Shown here piece by piece: positions 8,789 to 16,511 of a DNA stretch of 64,000 bases. Source of the stretch: DASYAN01 sp034431765 (GTDB lineage Bacteria > Chloroflexota > Ktedonobacteria > Ktedonobacterales > Ktedonobacteraceae); NCBI GenBank assembly GCA_034431765.1, contig DAOUDD010000193.1:32055-96054 (forward strand). Direction: 5' to 3'. The translations under genes and the position numbers were made by a program. Under the pieces are notes generated by a model, which saw nothing but the letters and a program-made list of their open reading frames with translations, ran no database searches and was not told where the DNA came from. The first letter of the stretch is position 1. Each line of letters starts with the position of its first letter.

Positions 8789-8790
8789 AA
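8640..8790 (+). ncRNA. Candidate omega-RNA (reRNA) at the element's right end
   Basis: In TnpB systems the guide RNA overlaps the end of tnpB and the right end of the element, with the guide taken from the flank. Here the region ends with a 10-bp stem (CTCCCCGCT with AGTGGGGAG, loop TTT, 8760-8782) and GAATGTCA; the flank starting near 8787 would be the guide. The 5' limit given is arbitrary. With TnpB broken it could only act with a copy supplied in trans. Confidence 0.35.
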
Positions 8791-8854
8791 TATAAGACAC
8801 GGACATGTTATAATTTTAGCAAGTGCATAGAGCAATACACTAGCTGGAGGCTCG

Positions 8855-9151
8855 ATGAATACATCTATTCTTTCCCTTTGTCTGGGCGTCATTGGCCTTT
8901 GCGGAACATGTATTTTCTTGTTCCTGGCTGCACTTCTCTTCTGGCGTAATCGAGCATACTCACCAGGAAGTTTCCGCTGGCACATGCGCAATCAGTCGCT
9001 TAAACATCTCTCCGCACTCGCAAGCCTCTTTTTCCTAGCGATGGCAGCAAGCTATGGTATTCTATTGGAGGCCTGGGCGCTGCTTTACCTGCTCATTGGC
9101 CTTAAAGCTGGCACATGGTGGCTACGCATCACCATTGCACAACGAGTTTAG
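8855..9151 (+). CDS. Small membrane protein of unknown function
   Basis: A 98-residue protein with a clear ribosome site (GGAGG, 5 nt before ATG). Three hydrophobic segments are visible: about residues 7-28, 50-67 and 71-86, joined by a basic loop containing FRWHMRNQSLKHLS. It should sit in the cytoplasmic membrane. No family is recognised. It stands alone between the TnpB relic and the Ser/Thr kinase. Confidence 0.6.
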   Translation: MNTSILSLCLGVIGLCGTCIFLFLAALLFWRNRAYSPGSFRWHMRNQSLKHLSALASLFFLAMAASYGILLEAWALLYLLIGLKAGTWWLRITIAQRV

Positions 9152-9371
9152 ACGACTAATAGATCTTCCTGAACACACGGTTAAAACCAACATTCCCTCC
9201 TCTTTCTCTACCAGTCCTTGAAGCGTGTTGCTATAGCAAACGTATTACAATAAAGAGTATCTATGTAAATCTCTGCATTTCCAGAAAACCCTTATGTAGC
9301 CACAGGCAAATGCTTATCTACCAGGCAGTAGAGCGGATTTCAATAGAGAAGTTTGACAGGGAAGCATTCTG

Positions 9372-10946
9372 ATGATAAATGAGCATCAAGACAAAATTGG
9401 TAAACAAGTAGGAAACTACCGCCTGCTTCGTCTCCTGGGACAGGGAGGCTTTGCCGAAGTGTATCTGGGTGAGCACATCTACCTCTCGACTCAGGCTGCA
9501 ATCAAAATTCTGCATACATATCTCGATCAGGAAGGCGTTGAGCTCTTCCGTAAAGAGGCGCAAATCATCGCGCATCTCGTACATCCGCATATTGTTCGTG
9601 TGCTAGACTTCGATGTTGAAGAGGGAGTGCCTTTCCTTGTGATGGATTATGCACGGAATGGTACACTGCGACAGCGTTATCCTAAAGGAAGCATCGTTCC
9701 CCCGCAAAGTGTCATCTCCTACACACAGCAAATAGCCAGCGCATTGCAATATGCACATGATCATCGCCTGGTTCACCGTGATATCAAACCAGAAAATATT
9801 CTGCTCGATCAGAACGACCAGATTTTGCTCAGCGACTTTGGTATTGCCCTCTTACAAAGTTCCCTTTCACAAAGCACGGATAAAGCTGTCACTGGTACGA
9901 TGGCGTATATGGCACCTGAACAGATTCAAGGGAAGCCACGCCCGGCAAGCGATCAATATGCGTTAGCAGCGGTTGTGTACGAGTGGATCAGTGGCGAACG
10001 GCCATTCACCGGTTCTTATATTGAGATTATGACGCAACATCTCACCACGGAACCACCAGCGCTAGCCGCACGTGGCATAGCAGCACCGGAAGCAGTCGAG
10101 AAAGTTCTGGACAAAGCGCTCGCAAAAGATCCAGCGCAACGCTTCGCACGCGTGCAAGATTTTGCAGATGCGCTCAGCAAAGCATATGGAGGAAGTGATC
10201 CAACACTCGTACTAGCTTCGCGCAAACGCACAACGCCTCAAACTCCATCGCAACCTCAGCCAACGATAAGAGCAGAGTCTATTATTCCACCTAAGCAGAC
10301 ATCGTTTGTACAGGAAGACGTTGAAGTCTTGCACACTCCGTCAACACGACAAATGCCGTTTCACACTGAGCCTGTAGTTCACTCACCACCGTTTACATCT
10401 CCTCCACCAGCCTTCCAGCCTCCTATCGAGCCGACAAGAAGGGCTGAGAGGACTCCGCGCACCTTTTTCGCCACACTACAGCGTACAGTTGTCCTTATCG
10501 GCGGACTTATACTCCTTGGCATTGTTGCGCTTTGTGGTGGTGGTTATGCGATTGTGCACTCACTTACAGCATCTAACACAACGCTTGTGGATGCCAACGG
10601 AGCTGTCACCAAAGCCAATGACTTTCTCTCCAACCTTGAGCAGCAAAACTACAACAGAGCCTATACAGCGTTGAACACGAGCAAGCTTCAAGAGTCAATG
10701 AATGATTTTCGAAACAAGGCAACCGGTGAGGATAGATGTTATGGCTCAATATCAGGCTACACCCGCGACACTAACGCTCCTGGCTCCTCAAATAATAGCT
10801 TAAAGTACACCTACCACCTGACGAGAAGTAAGATGACAAAGCCGTATGATCTCTACCTTACTCTCCAACCCGATAGCAACGGCAACTGGCAGATAGTAGC
10901 CTACGACAGCAATGTCGATAGTGTACAGAAATCATGTTCGCCATAG
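9372..10946 (+). CDS. Transmembrane serine/threonine protein kinase (Hanks type)
   Basis: A 524-residue membrane kinase. The N-terminal cytoplasmic kinase domain (about 16-275) has the glycine loop GQGGFAEVYLG, Lys45 in AAIK, the catalytic loop HRDIKPEN with Asp137, the DFG Asp155 and APEQ of the activation segment, so it should be active. A Pro/Thr/Gln-rich linker (280-370) leads to one membrane helix near 372-396 (VLIGGLILLGIVALCGGGY), then an outer domain of about 125 residues with two cysteines, resembling the small lumicyclin/DUF-type sensor domains that follow many Chloroflexota kinases. The start is the ATG at 9372. It converges on the TIR-STAND gene, 74 nt away. Confidence 0.92.
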   Translation: MINEHQDKIGKQVGNYRLLRLLGQGGFAEVYLGEHIYLSTQAAIKILHTYLDQEGVELFRKEAQIIAHLVHPHIVRVLDFDVEEGVPFLVMDYARNGTLRQRYPKGSIVPPQSVISYTQQIASALQYAHDHRLVHRDIKPENILLDQNDQILLSDFGIALLQSSLSQSTDKAVTGTMAYMAPEQIQGKPRPASDQYALAAVVYEWISGERPFTGSYIEIMTQHLTTEPPALAARGIAAPEAVEKVLDKALAKDPAQRFARVQDFADALSKAYGGSDPTLVLASRKRTTPQTPSQPQPTIRAESIIPPKQTSFVQEDVEVLHTPSTRQMPFHTEPVVHSPPFTSPPPAFQPPIEPTRRAERTPRTFFATLQRTVVLIGGLILLGIVALCGGGYAIVHSLTASNTTLVDANGAVTKANDFLSNLEQQNYNRAYTALNTSKLQESMNDFRNKATGEDRCYGSISGYTRDTNAPGSSNNSLKYTYHLTRSKMTKPYDLYLTLQPDSNGNWQIVAYDSNVDSVQKSCSP

Positions 10947-11020
10947 TTTGCAGGTGTCTTGTCGATCTCTCGATCAACAGTGTATCGATGCCAATCAGCC
11001 GTTATCAATAACTTGACAGA

Positions 11021-14000
11021 TCAAGCAGGTGCCCAGCATTCCCAGCCATCGGGCCGGTTATAGTTCACAAGGCGATAGATGGCATTGCTTGTTCCGTATT
11101 TTATATTGCAGGCATCAGCAACCCTTATACCACCTGGTAGCAAGTTTTTCTCTGTTGATTTTGGCTGGCATTTCCAATCGTATGCAGTTGTACGTTCACC
11201 AGCATCTACATTATTATACAAACCAGTATACTTTGAATCCTTCTTACATTCTTTGTCGAAGTCATCACTACTACCACCAATAGGTCCAAGCTTCTTGAGA
11301 TTTTTGTAGCACTGCAAACTGGTTGGGTCGAAGTAGTTCGCAAGAAAATCTGTCACCTGCTGATTACCACTCCCTTCGCTATCTGATACCGGGTACTGGG
11401 ACTCACACACTTGTTGTCCTGAAAAATTATCTAAACGTTCTCTATTCAAAGTAAAACATGTAATATTAATATCATCAGCATTTCGATCTTCCTCACTAGC
11501 AAGTGTTCCATAGCTGTAAAGCTGTCTCTGACAAAATGCATCGATATTAGCTACGCCAAGAAGATTTGGCATGGTCTGGGGTAGGCTCTGTGGTGGAGGA
11601 TTTCCAATAGGTGTTGAGGTATCGTCACTGGAAATCTGAAGAGTTGCACCAACCGTTGTTTGCTTGCCTGCAATATCTTTGTCTGAACCAGTGCCGTTGT
11701 TATGCCCAATGTAGTAGAGAGCATTTGGCCGATCCGTCACAGTAACACGACGAATCGTCACTAAACTTGAAAAATTATTATCTGTATTCTTCACTACTGA
11801 AATACCTCCACCGCTCACATGAGCAGTATTCTTATCAATAGATGAGTCAGTGATGAATACAATACTTCCTTGGACAGCAACGCCCCCACCATAATCAGAC
11901 ACATTGTCAGAAATTTCAGTACCAGAAATTATACTCAGGGAACCATTCACTATAGTAACACCACCACCAGAACTATCGTTCGCAGTATTTGAGGATACTT
12001 TGCTTTGTGATAATGTTACAATTCCCCCCTGACTATAAAGGCCTCCACCATTATTGTCTGCAATATTTTTTCTAATAGTACTACGATTGATGTTCACAAT
12101 GCCAAAGAGATTATAAATTCCTCCACCACTCCCACTTGCGATGTTTGATTCGATAATACCATTATTTATATTTAAATGAGCTTGAGCACCAAATTGACCT
12201 TTATTTGTAACAGCACCTCCATCTCCATATGTTTCATTTCCATGCAACTCACAATTATTAAGGGTAAGTGTACCTTCATTCATAAGTAACGAATTTTTAT
12301 GCGGGTAACTATCAACAAATGCTATATTTTCAAAGGTAACATTACCATTTGATCGAATATAAACACTTCTACCCTTCTTATTACTACCAGGTTTATCAGT
12401 ACTAATTTGTATCTTATTGTTTATAGGGCCAAGTATTGTAATTTTTTTATCAATGCTCAGATCGCTGCTCGTTAAATGGATTGTCTTGCCCCATAATTGC
12501 GGGGCGAAGGTAAGAGTTGCACCCGAATTACTATGGGAACTCACCTGACGGAGTGAGCCTGGTCCATCATCACTTAGAGAAGTTATAACGGTAGGGTCAG
12601 TCTGTGAAGGGGAAAATATGAAACGAACAGGTGTATAGGCAATAATAATAGATGACAGGAAACATACTATGATGATCAAAGAAAATATGGAAACAATAGT
12701 GTCTATGCGCTGCCGACGACGATACTTCTTACTCTGTCGGTAAAATGCCTCCTCTAATTGATCCAGGTTTTTCTGTCGATTGTGCTCTTGCAGTTGTTTG
12801 AGTTCAGCTGTGCTTAAAAGCAATTTCTGTTTCTTTTTCAGGTTTTCCTCTTTGCGCCAATCCGCAATTCTTGTACGAAGACGCTGTCTCAAGAAAATGT
12901 CCTCACGATTCGACTCAATCCAACTATAAAAGCGCTTCCAGGCAGTGATGAGTGCTTCATGGCTAATCTCATAGGTACTATCCACAGCATTTTGTCGAAC
13001 TGTACTTTTGACAGTGAGTAGACGTGCTTTGGTAAAGGCTTCGATAGTTTCTCGACGTAGATCATGTTGTGGCTTATCCAGTTGTAACTCTTTCTGTGTC
13101 ACACGTCGCCGGACAATTTCTTCGCCACCTTCAAAGTGAGCCACATCGTTCAACGGTTCTCTTATATGAATGAAATACCGTGTAAAGAGTTCTTCAGCAC
13201 ATTTACGATGTTCTTCTGTTGATAGATTGCTATACGTTGCTTCAGCATGCTTATTAATAGCACCTTCCAATCCACCGATATCGTTATAATGCTGTGTTGT
13301 TAGATGGCGCTCCTTGCGGCCTCGCTCGAATAATTTTTCTAGTGTAAATTGAAGGAGTGGCAAAGCCTCTGGCCGTTCGCGCATATCGTTCACCAAATCT
13401 CCAACAAGATCAGGCTCAAAAGTAACCCCGACATGAGGCAAATGAGCGGGTTTTTCAATAACGGCGCGAATCTCCTTCTGTTCCATTGGTGGAATATCCA
13501 CCTGATGATCCTTCATAAGATTGAAGATTTGAGGGTATTTGAGCACTTGATCATAGAAGTCGGCCCGTAGAGTTACTATAATCAAGATACGAGTGTATGG
13601 TTCTGTTGCAGTGGCAGAAAGCAAATTCATAAAGTGCTCACGTTGCTCTGACTTAACAGATGGAGCAAATAGCTCCTCAAACTGATCAATAACGAGGACA
13701 ACTCGTTCTTCAGAATCTGTAGAAATCCTTTGCAGCAGTTCATGAAGACCACGAGATGGAGAGCTGTTCAATTCTTTGAGTATTGACTCATGTGCATATC
13801 CTTCAAGGGGTGAAAGACCTACATCTCTCTTGTTTAAAAAACTCAGGTTGAGAGTATGAGCAAGTGAGTGAACCGGTTGCTCACCAGGTACAACTGGTTC
13901 CAGAAAAAACCATCTTTTGATCTCTGGGATATACTGATTCTTTTGCAAAGCCGGCAGGAGTCCTGCCATGACAGCACTTGATTTGCCTGAGCCACTAGCA

Positions 14001-14758
14001 CCAAGAATGAGCATGCAACGAGAAGACTGACTCTGTTTGCTCTCTCCTTCCAGAATACCTTCAATCCTCTTTACCATCTCATGCACTAATTGTTCACGCC
14101 CAAAAAAGTCCTGGGCGTCTTCATATTGAAAGGCATGCAGCCCTTTATACGGATTATGCAGCATAGTAGAATCAGAGGGGAATGGGGAAACTTCAATATG
14201 TGGTTGAGTTGTTGATGCTGTGATCCGTGATGAAGATCGTTTGATCCATAGAGACAGTGGAGACAGAAGATGAAGTATCTTTTCCACTAAAGCTTTATTT
14301 CCAGTAGTAGCCATCTGTATCACCTCAGGTACATCAGAATGAGTGCGTTTCTTTTCTAAAAATTCCAACAGCTCTTGAAATTTCGCTATATACCTTTCTC
14401 CACGCATATCTATGCCTTGTATTCTTGAGTACCCCATAATTAATACGTCTGCCCACTTTGTATTTCCTTCAATCCATAGTGGTAGAATTGGACGATCATA
14501 CAAACTGGCAATGTCAAGCTCATTAGCAACGTTTGGAGAAGTTCGAGAATTAGTAGAAACCAGGTAAAGAACTATGTCTGATTGCTTAATTGCTGATCGG
14601 ATAGTGTTATCCCATCTGGTTGTTGGCTTAATATTGTCCTGGTCCAGCCAGACATGAAAGTTTCTCCGCTCCAGGTCTTCTTTCAGCTTCTTGGCAATGT
14701 AGAAATCAAGCCTCGCATATGAGATAAATAAGTTCAGCACTGTTCTACTCTGATTCAT
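11021..14758 (-). CDS. TIR-STAND NTPase fused to a membrane helix, exported beta-helix and Cys-rich tail
   Basis: A 1245-residue multidomain protein. Residues 8-135 are a TIR domain (LFISYARLD; VWLDQDNI; SPNVANELDIA with the candidate NADase Glu80). Residues 202-640 are a STAND NTPase of the nSTAND1 type: NPYKGLHAFQYEDAQDFFGR, Walker A GASGSGKSS (253-261), Walker B VVLVIDQFEEL (near 353-363), then a helical winged-helix-like part. A charged coiled coil precedes one membrane helix (about 686-712). Outside follow a domain beginning TVITSLSDDGPGSLRQ and right-handed beta-helix repeats with GGG(I/V) turns (720-990), then a Cys-rich tail with two related units (PNLLGVANIDAFCQR; GGIRVADACNIKYG). 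The gene is clearly richer in A+T than its neighbours. Domain roles are inferred: sensing outside, signalling or NAD cleavage inside. Confidence 0.88.
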   Translation of the reverse strand: MNQSRTVLNLFISYARLDFYIAKKLKEDLERRNFHVWLDQDNIKPTTRWDNTIRSAIKQSDIVLYLVSTNSRTSPNVANELDIASLYDRPILPLWIEGNTKWADVLIMGYSRIQGIDMRGERYIAKFQELLEFLEKKRTHSDVPEVIQMATTGNKALVEKILHLLSPLSLWIKRSSSRITASTTQPHIEVSPFPSDSTMLHNPYKGLHAFQYEDAQDFFGREQLVHEMVKRIEGILEGESKQSQSSRCMLILGASGSGKSSAVMAGLLPALQKNQYIPEIKRWFFLEPVVPGEQPVHSLAHTLNLSFLNKRDVGLSPLEGYAHESILKELNSSPSRGLHELLQRISTDSEERVVLVIDQFEELFAPSVKSEQREHFMNLLSATATEPYTRILIIVTLRADFYDQVLKYPQIFNLMKDHQVDIPPMEQKEIRAVIEKPAHLPHVGVTFEPDLVGDLVNDMRERPEALPLLQFTLEKLFERGRKERHLTTQHYNDIGGLEGAINKHAEATYSNLSTEEHRKCAEELFTRYFIHIREPLNDVAHFEGGEEIVRRRVTQKELQLDKPQHDLRRETIEAFTKARLLTVKSTVRQNAVDSTYEISHEALITAWKRFYSWIESNREDIFLRQRLRTRIADWRKEENLKKKQKLLLSTAELKQLQEHNRQKNLDQLEEAFYRQSKKYRRRQRIDTIVSIFSLIIIVCFLSSIIIAYTPVRFIFSPSQTDPTVITSLSDDGPGSLRQVSSHSNSGATLTFAPQLWGKTIHLTSSDLSIDKKITILGPINNKIQISTDKPGSNKKGRSVYIRSNGNVTFENIAFVDSYPHKNSLLMNEGTLTLNNCELHGNETYGDGGAVTNKGQFGAQAHLNINNGIIESNIASGSGGGIYNLFGIVNINRSTIRKNIADNNGGGLYSQGGIVTLSQSKVSSNTANDSSGGGVTIVNGSLSIISGTEISDNVSDYGGGVAVQGSIVFITDSSIDKNTAHVSGGGISVVKNTDNNFSSLVTIRRVTVTDRPNALYYIGHNNGTGSDKDIAGKQTTVGATLQISSDDTSTPIGNPPPQSLPQTMPNLLGVANIDAFCQRQLYSYGTLASEEDRNADDINITCFTLNRERLDNFSGQQVCESQYPVSDSEGSGNQQVTDFLANYFDPTSLQCYKNLKKLGPIGGSSDDFDKECKKDSKYTGLYNNVDAGERTTAYDWKCQPKSTEKNLLPGGIRVADACNIKYGTSNAIYRLVNYNRPDGWECWAPA

Positions 14759-15035
14759 ACAAAACTTCCTCGTACCTGAAAATAGGTTTCTACGCTGAAT
14801 TGAGAACGAGGGATAGTCGTTGTTTTATGTGCCTGCCACCACATTGTCAGGCAACTCTCTATTCTCTATTCTTTATTCTCTATAGAAAGACGTTGCTGAG
14901 ACATCTTTATTAAATTACTCTACTCTTGCAAAATTTCTTGATAGAAGTTAGATAGAGCAAATACACAAGACAATCTAAATGCAGCAGTTCTCAATCTTAT
15001 TTTGAGCATCCTCTAACAACCACTTCAGAGCAGCT
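14759..15035. other. Intergenic region upstream of the TIR-STAND gene
   Basis: A+T-rich gap that must hold the promoter of the minus-strand TIR-STAND gene. It contains a TGCCTG/CAGGCA hairpin (14831-14854) and a short run of TATTCTC-like direct repeats (14858-14882). No gene is visible. Confidence 0.4.
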
Positions 15036-15992
15036 CTAGCTGATGATATCTCCCTGGACATGCACCCAACCATCCTGACAGCGCAATGTGTACTCACTTC
15101 TCACCCCCAACTCATCGGGAGCAGCAACTGCATCACCTGTTCTTTGGCTATAAGAAATAGCGTTCTGGATGATGTAGCGTTGACGGTCTATAAGCGCGAT
15201 GATCGGATATTCCCAAACGTGTGCTCCACGGATAAAGTTATAGAGGGAACGAGCTTGCCATTGCTCTGGTCTCACTACAAGGTCTTCTGACGTGGGGAAT
15301 GAATGGTAGCTGCTTTGCGCTTCGTCCTGTGGGATGGGTTGCGCTGTGCCTTGATACAGCTTCCAGACGCTTTGTACCAGTAAGCTTGCGCCGAGTTGGG
15401 CACACTGCGTTTCCAGAGCAGCGTATGATATGCCCTCTGGAACTGCAAGCATTTCCTGGGCGATGATATCTCCGCTATCCATTTTTTCGCTCAGCAGATG
15501 AATGGTGACGCCTGTTTGCTGCTGGCCCTCGCGGAAGGTCCAGAAAAGCGGGACCGGGCCACGATTTGCGGGGAGTAATGAGGGATGGACGTTCAGGCAG
15601 CCGAGCCGTGGCAGTTCACGGATAATACGAGGAATGTGCCGGGAGAAGCAGGAGACACAGAGCAGGTCGGGCTGATAGGTGCTTAGCGCCTGAACTACTT
15701 CAGGACGTGAGAGATTGCTAACTTCCCAGACGGGAAGCTCGCGTTGCCAGGCAAGCTGTAAAAGGTCTGGGGAGGATGCGAAGAGGGGAAGCATTGATCG
15801 TTGCACACGAGGAGCTACGCGACGTTGTAATACAGGCTGCACTTGCCCATCAAGATTATGGGGTGATGAAAGAATTACTGCACGTACGTCAATTTTCGCA
15901 TTCAGCAGAGCGTGGAGAGAGGGAGATGAGAAGGCATTTTGCATGCCGAAAAATAGGACACGAGGTGGTCGTTGGCTATTGTCTCGTTGCAT
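15036..15992 (-). CDS. Methionyl-tRNA formyltransferase-like enzyme
   Basis: A 318-residue formyltransferase-fold protein. The catalytic triad of the family is in place: Asn134 and His136 in NVHPSLLP, and Asp172 in KMDSGDI, with the same 38-residue spacing as in Fmt. The RGPVPLFWTFREG loop is also typical. A C-terminal domain of about 100 residues resembles the Fmt C-terminal barrel. It may be the housekeeping Fmt or a sugar or cofactor N-formyltransferase; the poor fit of the N-terminal 60 residues argues for a paralogue. I chose the ATG at 15992; longer frames to 16097 add residues with no similarity and no ribosome site. Confidence 0.75.
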   Translation of the reverse strand: MQRDNSQRPPRVLFFGMQNAFSSPSLHALLNAKIDVRAVILSSPHNLDGQVQPVLQRRVAPRVQRSMLPLFASSPDLLQLAWQRELPVWEVSNLSRPEVVQALSTYQPDLLCVSCFSRHIPRIIRELPRLGCLNVHPSLLPANRGPVPLFWTFREGQQQTGVTIHLLSEKMDSGDIIAQEMLAVPEGISYAALETQCAQLGASLLVQSVWKLYQGTAQPIPQDEAQSSYHSFPTSEDLVVRPEQWQARSLYNFIRGAHVWEYPIIALIDRQRYIIQNAISYSQRTGDAVAAPDELGVRSEYTLRCQDGWVHVQGDIIS

Positions 15993-16187
15993 GGGATCTC
16001 TATCACCGATCTGTTCTATTGTTTCTGTATGAGTAGAAGGCATTGATAACGTGCAAGATATCGTCAGACATAGTACAATGTTGATACTCTCTTGCAAGTA
16101 GGAACATAGAATACTACCACATCAGGACGTAATCGGGACGCTTACAAGGGGAATAGTAGCCTTAAGCTCAAAGTTTGGAGAATGCAT

Positions 16188-16511
16188 ATGGCACGTATGG
16201 TTTATTGTGTGAAACTTCGACGCGAGCTGCCGGGGTTAGAGAAGCCGCCCTTTCCCGGCAAGCTGGGCGAACGTATATATGAACATGTCTCAAAGCAGGC
16301 ATATGCTATGTGGCCAGCGCAGCAGACGTTGATTATCAACCACTATGGGTTGAATATGGGTGATCCAGAAGCGCGTAAGATTTTGCGCGAACAGATGGAA
16401 GAGTTTTTCTTTGGTGCTGATGCGGCGATGCCCGAAGGGTGGACACCGCAGACGGCTGGAGTTGGAAGTGCGCCCAGTCGCAAGGGAGGTGGCGCTCCGC
16501 GCAGGAAATGA
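16188..16511 (+). CDS. yggX: YggX-type Fe(II)-trafficking / oxidative-damage protection protein
   Basis: A 107-residue protein matching the YggX family almost end to end: MARMVYCVKL with the conserved N-terminal Cys, PPFPGKLGERIYEHVSK, WPAQQTLIINHYGLNMGDP and REQMEEFFFG. The family protects iron-sulphur proteins and DNA from oxidative damage, probably by handling labile iron. The last 28 residues (after FFFG) are a Gly/Arg/Lys-rich extension not found in the enterobacterial protein. The ATG at 16188 has GGAG 7 nt upstream, better than the ATG at 16182. Its stop overlaps the start of the radical SAM gene (ATGA), so the two are coupled. Confidence 0.88.
   Translation: MARMVYCVKLRRELPGLEKPPFPGKLGERIYEHVSKQAYAMWPAQQTLIINHYGLNMGDPEARKILREQMEEFFFGADAAMPEGWTPQTAGVGSAPSRKGGGAPRRK

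Noticed and set aside
14858..14882. TATTCTC-like short tandem repeats as a possible CRISPR or iteron
   Set aside because: Units are 7-8 nt without spacers and occur only about three times. No CRISPR array was seen anywhere in the window.
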